DNA from: Ovis canadensis
Taxonomy: Eukaryota; Chordata; Mammalia; Artiodactyla; Bovidae
Direction of reading: 5' to 3'
Length of the DNA stretch: 64,000 nt
Assembly: GCF_042477335.2 (NCBI RefSeq)
Contig: NC_091245.1
Coordinates: 88,574,501-88,638,500, forward strand
Both the position numbers and the translations under genes were made by a program. The notes beneath the pieces were generated by a model. The model was not told where the DNA came from. It saw only the letters and a program-made list of their open reading frames with translations, and made no database searches. Shown one piece after another: positions 46,661 to 58,715 of the stretch (positions are counted from its first letter, which is position 1; each line of letters opens with the position of its first letter).

Positions 46661-49256
46661 TAGAGTAATACTATTTTTACTCCCCATTTGGTGAAACATA
46701 TTTGCTATGACAGTTTCTTCATCTGGTACCATTCTGTGCTTTGATCTTAAAAGTACAGGTTTTGTCTTTATTTGAAACTGTAGCCTATAATAATGTGGAT
46801 ATGATATTAAACCTACTATAATGCTTAAGGTTGTGTCATTGGTATTTTACAAAGGTAGCTCCTGTGTCTTATTTTGGTAACACCTATTGATCTTTACCAA
46901 AACATCTGCATGTCTTAGACCTCCTATTAGGACAGTTGATTGGTTTGTTTCAGTCATCCCAATAGCTGACATGACCAGGCTGTGATCATCGGTTATGAGT
47001 TACCAAGGTGGTTGGAAATGGACTATTCTCTGGGCCAGTGTCTCTACTACATGGGCTAACACAGAACAAAAACACCTTGGTGGCTGTATTTTCATCTTAC
47101 AAACAAATTATCCAGATTGGAGGTGCACATAGCTCAAATCTGAGATAGTTGTCATTTTTTTACTTCAGTTTTTCCCAGAGTGATCTGGTCTCAAAGTTTT
47201 GACCACAGAAATTACCAGCAGATTGTGCAAATCATTGTAGACATTGCCTCAGAAGAAAGTTACCTGGATTGTATCTTCTATCTGTTTGTTTTACAGCTAG
47301 TAGGCATAAGATTGCTTCAGTTACTGATGCTTATACGTTAACAATGAAATCCATGACCCGTTTTTCCTTCTATGGGACATCATAAAGTATTATAATTTTG
47401 CCTTCCCTACCACAATATTTTGATAGTAATTGAAATTCTACAAGTGCTCTTAACTTAGCATTCTTATGTATTTAAATAACAGGAGATGGGAGTTTTACGC
47501 ATTTGGTCACCATATTTTAGAAATGAAAAGAGTCTTCTTTATATTAAATGTTCACAGTTTGACTTTCTATAAGGCTTATTAAATAATATACAAATAGCTA
47601 CCATTCTGCTGAAATGTCACAGTAAATACATTAATAATGGCACAGAAGTGAAATGTCCCCAAATGGGAAATCATTTTCATGACGTCCTAAGTTACTTTTC
47701 CAAATAAAACTTTGCTTTTCTTTTTTAACTGAAAAATTCCATTTCTAAAAGAATATAAAAATAGAAAATGAGTCAAGAAGCATTTTACAGCTATGATTTT
47801 TAAGGAAATTCTAAAAACAGTAGATCGAATATATTTTTAAGAATGTGCTTTGTCTCGCTACATCAAACACAGCATAAAAACTAAATTAAATGAGTATATT
47901 ATATATGAACTGTTGAAAAGTATTAAGATAGATAACTTAAACATATAATAAGAACTAATATATTTTTTAAAGTTAAGCTTAGCTAGAACCTACCTACAAG
48001 ACTAATTTGCAAATCTATCATTTTTGAATCAAAAAATAAAAGAATGTTTAATCAAGCAAGGCACATTTCTTTTAGGCAAGTCTGTCTTTAATACCATTCA
48101 TCTGGGCACAGTGTAGACTTCACTTATTTACACATAATGGACTAGTTTCTATGAAAGCCTTTGGTACAAAACACACTTTCACAAATAAAGTTGTACATAG
48201 AAGATAACATTAATACATATCATGATTAAACACAGTCCAGTAATTAACTGAAAGAAGAGAACAGTATAATAAGTTGGCTTATTGGAAACAACCATTTAGG
48301 CTTTCTTTATCAGCAGTACTGATTAGTTTTTGGATGATTAAATATCATCAAAATGTCAAATGATACTTTGATATTTTTAATGTTCTTCTTTATCTCTTGG
48401 TCAATACCTTTTCAACTGCACACAATTTGAAGAGAATCCTCCAGCTTCAGAGCTGTTTCTTGTATATGAAGCATTTGCTAGAGACATGTTATTTAATGTC
48501 AACTGAAACTATGTGTTGGCAGACATATCACTGCTCATCAGCAATATAATCAACACTGTATTCATTGTTCTAGGCAATTTAAAAAGAGCATTCTACTGGT
48601 CAGTGCAGCTCTACAGTTCTTTATGTGGGGCTCTTCTGGTATCTGTTGGACAGAGTAAACACAATAATTTACTGTAATTTAGTTTTTAAAAAATTATATA
48701 GACTAGGTCAATATAAAATATTCTATTCATTGTACTTTTAAAAACTATTTACTGTTATCTTGAAAAGTTTGAGCAATTTAATTTACAAAATATATTAACC
48801 ACATATTGAGTGCTTTTAATTTATGTAAGAAAAAGTTTCAGAGTATTCTAGAATTATAACTCCTGCCCCCGCTTCTTAACATTGACCTCCAAATGTAGTC
48901 TAAACCAACATGATTGTTCTTTGAATAGGAAAATTTATATTCATCTTAAGAACCATCTGAAATGTACCAAGTGCCAACTGCTTTTTAGAAAAAGACATGT
49001 ATCAATTTTCTCAATGTATTTTCAAGGGCTTGCTTCTTTTCTGTACATTCCACTGTAGTAATCTTCGAAGTGAATTGAAGTCTCATGCTCAGATAAATGT
49101 TGTGACGAGGGGAAAAAGGAGACAGCAAAACAGTCTCAAAACTAGTGTTTTGATAACCATGTTCTAGGTACTAGAGACATAGTACCTAGAACTACAGATA
49201 CTCTGTATGACCAATTATTACAAATAGCTTTCAAATCTACTGATCCTTTAAAATAT

Positions 49257-49316
49257 GAACTCTGCCCCAGAATACTGGAGTGGGTTGCCTTTTCCTTCTC
49301 CAGGGGGGAACTCTGC
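49257..49316 (-). mobile_element. 42-bp SINE scrap between 9-bp direct repeats
   Basis: The insert 49,266-49,307 (AGAATACTGGAGTGGGTTGCC ... CTTCTCCAGG) is an internal antisense Bov-tA body piece without either SINE end. GAACTCTGC occurs at 49,257-49,265 and 49,308-49,316. Confidence 0.85.
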
Positions 49317-49489
49317 ATAGTTGTATACTATTTTAAGAAAAAAAAATTAAGACAACAACAACCACTTAACCAGGGTTTCTGGAGAACCAAGAAATTAAAG
49401 TTCAAGTTTATTGTTTTCTTCTCACCAACTACGAAAAAATTATTTGGAAATGCAGACAGTAAAGTGTTCCTTAAAAATAGCATAGAGCA

Positions 49490-49585
49490 GCACAACTGTC
49501 TTATTCATTGCTACATTCAGAATCTAGTATAGTGTCTGGCACACAAACACTTTATGTGCTGAGTGAATGAATAAATCCCTACTAC
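49490..49585 (+). mobile_element. L2 3' end relic
   Basis: AACTGTCTTATTCATTGCTACATTCAGAATCTAGTATAGTGTCTGGCACAC follows the L2 3' pattern. Confidence 0.7.
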
Positions 49586-50325
49586 TTCGTACAATGTAAA
49601 TTGGATATATAATTTATTGTGAAACTTAGAAAGACAAAAACAGAAAATCCTATACCCAGCTTCAGGTTTCAATATGTGAATACTATCCATCATAATACAT
49701 AGAGAAAACTGTTTCCCATATGTACTCTTGGTTTTAGCAGGTATCTCAAAATCAGTGATAAATGCTTAATGATGGCAATTTGGAATCTGAGTATGCTTTT
49801 CATGGAAGAATCATTCACTCACTGAACTACATGTTGTATGCCTACCATGCTGGGAAATTATCTAGTAAAAAGTCTTCCCTTTTTGGCTTGGATTATACTT
49901 GCTCATCCTTCATGAAAGAAGTAACTTCTTTTTAACGCTAGTCTTTAGTTAAAAAGTAAGAGTACATTCTTGCATCACAGTACACTTAATGTTCATTATA
50001 AAGGTTTGAAAATTGCAATGATCTACAAGTTACTGATGACTACTAATTACAAGAAAAGTAACATGATGATATAATAACCTTTTTATGTCCTCAGTGCCTA
50101 ACTTCTGCTCAATGCCAGTGCAGCTTTGGCTATGTTGAGATTAAGCTATTCTTTTCTTGACACAGCCTTTTTATATAAGGGGCTGGGGCTTTCTTTAAGC
50201 TCATGAGTTAATACCTGCCTCAAGGCTCTTAGGATTAATAAGTCTGCAGGTGTGGAAGGAGTAGTAATTCAAAAGAAACAAAAAAAAAAAAAAAGGAAAA
50301 AGTAAAAGGGATATTTAGATGGTAA

Positions 50326-50553
50326 TTATATTGTTTAGGGCTTCCCTGGAGGCTCAGATGGTAAAGCGTCTGCCTGCAATGTGGGAGACCTGGGTTCGAT
50401 CCCTGGGTCGGGAAGATACCCTGGAGAAGGAAATAGCCACCCACTCCAGTACTCTTGCCTAGAAAATTCCATGGATGGAGGAGCCTAGTGGGCTATAGTC
50501 CATGGGGTCGCAAAGAGTCAGACACGACTGAGTGACTTCACTTATATTGTTTA
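50326..50553 (+). mobile_element. Young Bov-tA SINE with perfect 12-bp target-site duplication
   Basis: Complete sense SINE at 50,338-50,541. It starts GGGCTTCCCTGGAGGCTCAG and keeps A-box (GGCTCAGATGGTAAAG) and B-box (GGGTTCGATCC) regions, ending ACACGACTGAGTGACTTCAC. TTATATTGTTTA lies at 50,326-50,337 and 50,542-50,553. It is the least diverged SINE seen here. Confidence 0.96.
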
Positions 50554-50794
50554 TATTAGGAGCTAAGAAATGGGTTGAAGGACTTAGAAAAATGGACTTT
50601 GGCTTAAGTATCAAAATTACAAAAGAAAGAAAGGAAGTATAATAAAAAATGGAGACATAACTGAAGCTATTTCACCAAATAAATGTTCTAACAAACAAAG
50701 CAAGAAAACAGGATAAGAACGGTCAGATATCAATAGTGACTGAAACTGTGCACAAGCTCCTGTGTCCTTGTCTTTTAAAGTAAAATGCTGACTC

Positions 50795-51150
50795 AAGAGT
50801 TAATGACTGGGGGCTTCACTGGTGGCTCAGTGGTAAAGAATCCACCTGCCAATGTGGAGACACGGGTTTGATCCCTTATCTGGGAAAGATCCGACATGCC
50901 GTGGAGCAACTAAGAGCATGTGCCACAACTACTGAGCCTGTGCTCTAGAGCCCAGGAGCTTCAATTACTGGAGCCCCCATGCCCTACAGCCTGTGCTCCA
51001 CAACAAAAGATGCTACCACAAGAAGCCCACGCACAGTAACTAGAGAAGAGCCCCCGCTCACCACAGCTAGGGAAAATCCCGTGCAGCAACAGAGACCCAA
51101 CACAGCCTAAATAAATAAATAAAAATTTCAATAAAGAGTTAATGATTGGG
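50795..51150 (+). mobile_element. CHR-type artiodactyl SINE with 17-bp target-site duplication
   Basis: tRNA-derived head GGGCTTCACTGGTGGCTCAGTGG ... GGGTTTGATCCC, then a body unlike Bov-tA (GCCGTGGAGCAACTAAG, CCACAACTACTGAGCCTGTGC) and an (AAATA)n tail. AAGAGTTAATGACTGGG (50,795-50,811) and AAGAGTTAATGATTGGG (51,134-51,150) flank it with one mismatch. Confidence 0.92.
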
Positions 51151-51154
51151 AAAT

Positions 51155-51631
51155 GTGAAGATGTAGAAACGAAGACCAGCCCTTGGGCCAGGAAATTGGT
51201 AACAATTTAGACTACAATTCTGCCACATAGCAGAATCTTTGAACACCCATTTCCCTGAAAGATATAGATAGAAGCCTGATACACATTCCTAAGTTGCTTT
51301 TACAGGAAGCAGACCCCCTCCAGATGAAAGCATTGACCACAAGAACACAGACCCTAGACTGGTTGAAACCAGAAAGCTGATGACACTTGAAACTTTACCT
51401 GATGCCAATCAATCCGAGAACTGTGCATGAGCTGATCACTGCTCTGCTCCTCGAACACTATAAGTCTTCTTACTACCCCCCGGGGGTGGGTCACACAGAC
51501 TTGAGGGCACTAGCCTGCTGTGTCCCCATTTACATGGAAAAGCAATAAAAGCTACTCTTTTCTACTTCACCCAAAACTCTGTCTCTGAGTTTCTATTCAG
51601 CACCGTGAACAGAGGCCAAATTTTGGCAACA
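51155..51631 (+). mobile_element. Probable solo ERV LTR
   Basis: AATAAA at 51,544-51,549 follows a short GC-rich segment (CTACCCCCCGGGGGTGGG). The downstream U5-like part ends CCAAATTTTGGCAACA. The 5' end, near TGTGAAGATGTAG, is tentative. Family not determined; no viral gene adjacent. Confidence 0.6.
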
Positions 51632-51692
51632 CGATCAAGCCTGTGAAAAAGTAATTAAGACTTCCGCCCAGACCGAAATGAATTCTTGAATG

Positions 51693-54600
51693 AAAACTCA
51701 GTATCTTGCCTCAAGAACCCCATGAACAGTATGAAAAGGCAAAAAGATATGACACTGGAGGATGAATTCCCCAGGTCGGTAGGTGTTCAATATGCTACTG
51801 GGGAAGAGCAGAGAAATAGCTCCAGAAAGAATGAAGCGGCAGGGCCAAAGCACAAATAATGCTCAGTTGTGGATGCGTATGGTGGTAAAAATAAAGTCTG
51901 ATGATATAAATAAAAACACTGCATAGGAACCTGGAATGTTAGGTCCATGAATCAAGGTAAACTGGATGTGGTTAAGCAGATGGCAAGAGTGAACATCAAC
52001 ATTGTAGGAATTAGTGAACTAAAACGGACAGGAATGGGTGAATTTAATTCAGATGACCATTATATCTACTACTGAGGGCAAGAATCCCTTAGAGGAAATG
52101 GAGTAGCCGTCATAGTCAATGAAAGAATCTGAAAGGCAGTACTTGGGGAGAATCTCAAAAACAGTAGAATGATCTCAGTTCGTTTCCAAGGCAAACCATT
52201 CAACATCACAGTAATCCAAGTCTAAGGCCAATCACTAATGCCAAAGAAGCTTAAGTTGAACAGTTCTATGAAGACCGACAAGACTTTCTATATATAACCC
52301 CCGACCCTTGCCCCAAAAGATGTCCTTTATTCGCATGGGTGATGCGAATGCAAAAGTAGGAGGTCAAGAGATTCCTGAAGTAACGGCAAGTTTGGCCTTG
52401 CATTACCAAATGAAGCAGGGCAAAGCCTAACAGAGTTTGTTCAAGAGAACACACTGGTCATAGCAAACATCCTCTACCAACAACACAAGACATAGACATG
52501 GACAACACGGACAACCAGCTACACATGGACATCACCAGATGGTCAGTGTCAAAATCAGACTAATGATATTCTTTGCAGCCAAAGATGGAGAAGCTCTATA
52601 CAGTCAACAGAAACAAGATCTGGAGCTAACTGGCTTGGATCATGAGCTCCTTATTGTAAACTTCAGGCTTAAATGGAAGAAAGCAGGGAAAACCACTAGG
52701 CCACTCATGTATGACCTAAATCAAATTCTTTATGATTATACAGCAGAGGTGATGAATAGATTAAAGGGATTGGATCTGGTAGACAGAGTGCCTGAAGAAC
52801 TATGGACGGAGGTTCATGACACTCTATAGGAGGTAGTGACCAAAACTATTTCAAAGAAAAAGAAATGCAAGAAGGAAAGTGGTTGTCCAAGAAAGCCTTA
52901 CAAATAGTTGAGAAAAGAAGAGAAGTGAAAGGCAAAGGAGAAAGGGAAAGATATACCCAACTGAGTGCAGAATTCCAGAGAATAGCAAGGAGAGATAATC
53001 AAACCTTCTTAAACGAACAATGCAAAGAAACAGAGGAAAACAATGGGAAAGAATGGGAAAGACTAGAGACCTCCTCAAGAAAACTGGAGATACTAAGGGA
53101 ACATTTCATGCAAAGATGGGTACAATGAAGAAGAGAAACAGCAAGGACCTAACAGAAGCAGAAGAGATTAAGAAGAGGTGGAAAGATTACACAGAAGAAC
53201 TATACAAAAAAGGTCTTAATGACCCGGATAACCACAATGGTGTGGTCACTTACCTAGAGGCCAGACATCCTGGAGTGTTAAGTCAGGTGAGCCTTTAGGA
53301 AGCATTACTATGAATAAAGCTAGTGGAAGTGATGGAATTTCAGCTTAGCTATTTCAAATACTAAAAGATGATGCTGTTAAAATGCTGTACTCAATATGTC
53401 AGCAAATTTGGAAAACTGAGCAGTGCCACAAGACTGGAAAAGGTCAGTTTTCATTCCATTCCTGAAGAAAGGCAATGCCAAAGAATGTTCAAACTACTAT
53501 ACAATTGTGCTCATTTCACATGTTGGCAAGGTAACAACGCTCAAAATCCTTCAAGGTAGGCTCCAACAGTATGTGAACCAAGAACTTCCAGATGTTCAAG
53601 CTGGATTCAGAAAAGGCAGAGGAACCAGAGATCAAATTGTCAACATTTGTCAAATCACAGAAAAAGAAAATGAATTCCAAAAAACCATCTACTTCTGTTT
53701 CATTCACTATGCTAAAGCTTCTGACTGTGTGGATCACAACAAACTGGAAAAGTTTTAAAGAGATGGGAATACCAGACCACCTTACTTGTCTCCTGAGAAA
53801 CCTGTATGTGGGTCAAGAAGCAACAGTTAAAACCTGACATGGAACAACAGACTGGTTCAAAACTGGGCAAGGAATATGTCAAGGGTGTATTTGTTACCCT
53901 GCTTATTTAATGTATATACAGAGTACATCATGCGAAATGCTGGGCTAGATGAATCACAAGCTGGAATCAAGATTTCTGGGAGAAATATCTACAACCTCAG
54001 ATATAAAGACCATACCACTCCAATGGGAGAAAGCAGCAAAGAGGAGCTAAAGAGCTTCTTAATGAGGGTGAAAGAGGAGAGTGACAAAGCTGGCTTAAAA
54101 CTCGACATTCAAAAAACTAAGAGCATGGCATCTGGTTCCATCACTTCATGTCAAATAGAAGGGGAAAAAGTAGAAACAATGGCAGATTTTATTTTCTTGG
54201 GCTCCAAAATTGCTGTGGATGGTGACTGAAGCCATGAAATCAAATTCTTCATTGGAAGAAAAGTTATGGCAAATCTGGACAGTGTATTAAAAAGCAGAGA
54301 CATCACTTTGCTGACAAAGGTCCATCTAGTCGAAGCTATAGTTTTCCAGTGGTCATGTACAGATATGAGAGCTGAACCATAAAGAAGGCTGAGAACTGAA
54401 GAATTGATGTTTTGGAACTGTGGGGCTGGAGAAGACCCTTACGAGTCCCTTGGACAACAAGGAGATCAAACCAGTTAATCCTAAAGGAATCAATCCTAAA
54501 TATTCATTGGAAGGACTGATGCTGAAGTTGAAGCTCCAATACTTTGGCCACCTGATGCAAAGAGCTGACTCACTGGAAAAGACTCTGATGCTAGGAAAAA

Positions 54601-54752
54601 TTGAGGGCAGGAGGAGAAGGGGGAGACAGAGGATGAAATGGTTGAATGGCGTCACCAATTCAATGGGCATGAGTTTAAGCAAACTCAAGGAGATAGTGAA
54701 GGACAGGGAAGCAGGGAATGCTGCAGTCCACGGGTGGAAAAGTGACACAATT
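51693..54752 (+). mobile_element. Nearly full-length but broken BovB LINE
   Basis: About 3.06 kb of a roughly 3.2-kb element. An apurinic-endonuclease-type domain lies around 51,925-52,640 (GTWNVRSMNQGKLDVV), then a linker, then reverse transcriptase around 53,260-54,200 (DVQAGFRKGRGTRDQIVNI, DHLTCLLRNLY) and the C-terminal basic region. Several stops and frameshifts occur, including a TGA at 52,072-52,074 directly after a tyrosine pair. The catalytic YADD reads YKDH near 54,000-54,011. It is 5'-truncated and lacks the terminal pentamer tail. It cannot make active enzyme. Confidence 0.94.
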
Positions 54753-55153
54753 TGTATTTGATGAGGAAAAATTTGAAATCTTTCTGTAACATGGTTTTAT
54801 GGACACTTGGTTTTCATGAGTTTATACTTTGACATCTACTGAATAACTTGGTGTTGGCTGCACAACAACCACCTCTACAAATTCTACCAACTAAGTGGTC
54901 ATGAATTAGCCCCAAAGACTAGAAAGAGTTCTTGCTGAATTATGTATAGTTCTCTGATTGGCCTCTTTGAAATTATAGTCTTGGCAAGCAAAAAACGTTT
55001 TAACTCACTTAGTAATTAAAACTGGTAACGTGCCAAGATGTAGAACTTTGCCAAAAGTCTGAAAGTCATGAGAAAATGAGCCATGAGGTGTAAGCAATAC
55101 TACTTAGAGCAGTATTTAGGCCTACTAAAAATAAATCTCCTCAAAACACATAA
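54753..55153. other. Unannotated stretch
   Basis: Nothing recognised. Confidence 0.35.
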
Positions 55154-55358
55154 GTGAAAGTGAAGTCACTCAGTCGTGTCCGACTCTTTGCAACCCCATG
55201 GACTGTAGCCTATCAGGCTCCTCTGTACATGGAATTTTTGAGGCAAGAGTGCTGGAGTGGATTGCCATTTCCTTCTCCAGGGGATCTTCCTGACCCAGGA
55301 ATCGAACCTGGGTCTCCCACATTGTAGGCAGACGCTTTACCGTCTGAGCCACCTAGCT
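55154..55358 (-). mobile_element. Bov-tA SINE, antisense
   Basis: GTGAAAGTGAAGTCACTCAGTCG to CTTTACCGTCTGAGCCACC, with B-box GAATCGAACCTGGG. Nearly complete; no duplication identified. Confidence 0.94.
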
Positions 55359-55684
55359 ACAGAGTAATACAAATTGACCTTTCAAAATGAGTTAAAATGT
55401 TTGCAGGTATAAGGTTTATAGAATTTAGCCATGAAGCAATTCAAACACAGATTTTACTTGGAGAAATTGTTTCTGTCTATGGTTTTTAGTTGCTTACTAC
55501 ATTTTGAAATCTGACATATAGTCACTCTTGACTGATTTTAATTACAATTTTTAATAAAGATAATAGATTAGTGACTTCCTCAAATACATATTGCTCTTCC
55601 TCAAATACACCAGGCATTTTGTTTTGTCCTGTATGGAAGAAGGCAGGAGGCATGAGCTTGGAGAGGGGGGTGGTGGTGGGAGGG

Positions 55685-56320
55685 ATTGGGGAGGAGAAGG
55701 AAGCTCAGTTTTGGACATATTAAGTTTGAGATATCTATTAGTTATGCAAGTGGAGATGTCAAGTGGACAGTCAGAAATTCAATCTGGAGTTTAGGAGAGA
55801 AGGCCAAGTGGGAGATACAAATTTATGTATAGGTCATCTAAAGCTATGAGAATTAGACTGAATGGAGAAGAAAAAGAGGTCTAAGGACTAAATCATGGCC
55901 CATGGGGTTCTGCAACATGAAGACCCAGGAGGGGTGCAGAAGAACCAGTAAAAGAGACTGAACAGGCGAGGCCAAAAAGGTAGGAAGAAAATTCAGTGTA
56001 TCCTGCAAGTTAGATGAAACATTTCTTCCTAGGAGTGGGGATGTATTCTATAGGGCCAAATGCTTCTGACTGGTCAAATGAAGTGAGTCCTGAGAAATGG
56101 CCACTGGATACAGCTTCAGGAGGTCACCAGGACCCTAAACAGTATGATTTTGGTGAACTGGTAGGGGTGAAAGCCTGTCTGGAGAGAATGGGAAGGGATT
56201 AAATGGTAAACAAAGAGAGATACAGTCCCAACTCTTATATAGGAAATAGACACTAATTATATGACATAAATAAACTTAAAATTACAGCTATGTCAAGATA
56301 ACATACTATAATAATTCATT
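55685..56320 (-). mobile_element. L2 reverse-transcriptase relic, antisense
   Basis: CAGTTTTGGACATATTAAGTTTGAGATATCTATTAG, AAAGAGGTCTAAGGACTAAATCATGGCCCATGGGG (antisense of the PQG palm region) and GGTGAAAGCCTGTCTGGAGAGAATGGGAAGG follow L2 ORF2 in antisense order. The end near 56,225-56,320 resembles L2 3' text and may be a second fragment. Confidence 0.65.
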
Positions 56321-56559
56321 CCAAGATATACTTTTCCAGATTTGAGCAGCTATGAAATTGGGATGTATCTCAAAATCTCTGGTACTTTCCCTTATAACTG
56401 GCAGTTTTTCTCTTCTTCTCCTTTTTTTTTTTTTTTTTAGTGGCATATAAAATAATGCTGGCTCTAGTAAAGAAGAGCACCTTAAATTTGATGAACTATA
56501 CCATAACAGATGAATAGATAAGACCAGAGTCATGAGAGATAACTTGGAGAAGTATTGAA

Positions 56560-57105
56560 GTAAAGATAGAAGTGAATGGGGTGAGGAGAGAAGGAAGGGG
56601 CTAGCAGTGGGAACATTTGCAAAGATCCCCACTGCTTAAGGTAAAAGGAGAGCTTATTCTGTAACTGGAAGATCAGGGTTGTTGGAATACAACAGGGGAG
56701 GGGAGGAACACAGGTATAGGATAGGGCTAGATATTTGGGAGCCTGATGGACTACAATCTATGGGGTCACAAAGAGTCGGACATGACCGAGCATACACACA
56801 AGAGACCCTAAGAACAAGAAAAAGATCTTGAAAAAAATTTAAGCAGAGGCAGGTGATACAATTAGATTTGAGTCTCAGAAAGATCATTTTGGTTACCAGG
56901 TGGAGAAAGGGTCAGATTGGCCCCAGGAAATGTGGGAAGGCCAGATGAGAGACCTTCACACTTATCCAGGATAGAGATGATGGGAATGTGGACTAAAGTG
57001 GTGGTGGCAGTGGTATAGAAAAGTGGGGTTTTTCTAGAGACATTTAGGAGGTGAAATGATAGAACTCAGTGATAGACTGAATGTATTTACTTCTCTTTGA
57101 ATTTA
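56560..57105 (-). mobile_element. L2 relic, antisense, with SINE scrap
   Basis: AGATTTGAGTCTCAGAAAGATCATTTTGGTTACCAGGTGGAGAAAGGG and CTAAAGTGGTGGTGGCAGTGGTATAGAAAAGTGG are antisense L2. A SINE fragment interrupts it at 56,737-56,798. The weak part at 56,560-56,640 is included tentatively. Confidence 0.6.
56737..56798 (+). mobile_element. SINE 3' body scrap
   Basis: GGGAGCCTGATGGACTACAATCTATGGGGTCACAAAGAGTCGGACATGACCGAGC is the last ~60 bases of a Bov-tA body. Confidence 0.85.
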
Positions 57106-58288
57106 TTACTACATTAATAGATACTGATACACTGAGGCTACTTGGCAATAAATCTTCCTTTTAAAAGGCTTTAAAAAATTAAAATGATTTTTAAATGTTT
57201 ATGCTGCACATATGAATGAAAACAAATATTTTGGAAATTCATTAATTGTCAGAAAATGAATTAGACTTTAGATCTACAGATAAAAAGCATATACAGATAA
57301 AAATCATATAGGACAGGGTATAACTTCTGAAGAGGTGAAGTGTGTGCATGTAATAATCCCATGGGCTTCTCTTTCAAGTTAAATTAAATGCTTTAATTTA
57401 AGGAAATGTTTAAATGTATAAAAATAAGAACCTTAGAATTGTTAAAGGAGTTTAAAATAAACTTAACAGAGAACAACTGAAAGAGCAGTGCTGATGGCCC
57501 TCTAACACACAGGGGCAATGCTGACTTTCATTCTAAAGAGGTAATGGGGACTCTCCACAGAGATTCCCCAGAGCCTTTAAACCCTCAAGGAAGGGGTGAG
57601 GGGAGGTTGGGGGCTCATCAGAAGAGAAAAAGTATCTCTCCATTTCCTACCACCATGCTGGGGGCTATGATCCCTGGATCTGCAAAGTCAGAGCCCTGCA
57701 TACACAGATTTTTCCCTAACATTCTTTAGATAGGATGAAATGTGATCTTTTGTCCACTTGAATGCTATCTGACTAACAATCAGAAAAATCCCAAGATTTA
57801 TTTTTCCGGCAAGAGTTCCTATTTTGCGCTATTTAGGTTGCAGCAGTAATAAAATGGCTCCCAAGAAAATGATGGAGCCTCTTTTTCAGATCACTTCTTT
57901 AATGCATTTGATGGTTAATAGTGCAAAATCTGAAATATAAGAAAAAACACATCCAGGACCAAAAAAAAAAAAAAAAAAGAGAGCGAGAGAAGAGAAAAAC
58001 CACAGAAAAGTAGACAAAACTCATTCATAGCATCACTGAAAACTAAGACAAATATCTGAAATGCTCTAACCTAAATCATTTAAAGAATACTATTATCATG
58101 TATGATATGGCAATTGCCATTTTCAGGCAGGAGGCTTGGGGCTGAGTCACAACCATACAGTTTGGGCTCTGCGTGGTTTCCTCTCCTTTCTGTCTTCTTT
58201 GATTTGCTTTCTCTCAGACTATCAACCATTTACAGCAGGTTATTTAAAAAAAAGTGATTTATTATATATAAAATTACTAAATGAAATG
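57106..58288. other. Unannotated 1.2 kb with an A19 run
   Basis: No repeat or exon recognised. The poly(A) run at about 57,960-57,978, followed by GAGAGCGAGAGAAG, may be the tail of an unrecognised element. Confidence 0.4.
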
Positions 58289-58715
58289 TAGGAAATTAGT
58301 AATTTTAAAAATTTTGTATCGGGGTATAGCTGATAGTTTTAGGTGAACAATGAAGGGAATCAGTCATACATATACATGTATCCATTCTCCCCCAAACACC
58401 ATTCCCATCCAGACTGCCACATAATATTGAGCAGAGTTCCATTTGCTACACAGTAGGTCCTTGTTGGTTACTCATGTTAAATATGGCAGTGTGTACCTAC
58501 CCACCCCAAACTCCCTAACTCCCTCCCCTGAGCCATCAAAATCTTGTTTTTAAGTCTGTGAGTCTGCTTCTATTTTGTATATAAGTTCATTTGTATAATT
58601 TCTTTTCAGATTCCACACATAAGGGATGTCATATGATACTTCTCTCTCTGACTTCACTCAGCATGACATTCTCTAGGACTATCCATGTCACTGCAAACGG
58701 CATTAGGAAATTAGT
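58289..58715 (-). mobile_element. Artiodactyl L1 3' end, antisense, with 12-bp target-site duplication
   Basis: Antisense L1 3' end at 58,301-58,703 (CATACATATACATGTATCCATTCTCCCCC, CACAGTAGGTCCTTGTTGGTTAC, CATGACATTCTCTAGG). TAGGAAATTAGT lies at 58,289-58,300 and 58,704-58,715, a perfect duplication. Confidence 0.94.

Larger units (their letters stand above)
42982..50325. other. 7.3 kb AT-rich stretch nearly free of young repeats
   Basis: Only MIR relics (44,285 and 46,505), an L2 trace (49,490) and a 42-bp SINE scrap were recognised. No complete SINE, BovB or ruminant L1 is present, unlike the rest of the window. No exon was identified. An A14 run lies at about 50,280. Confidence 0.6.
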
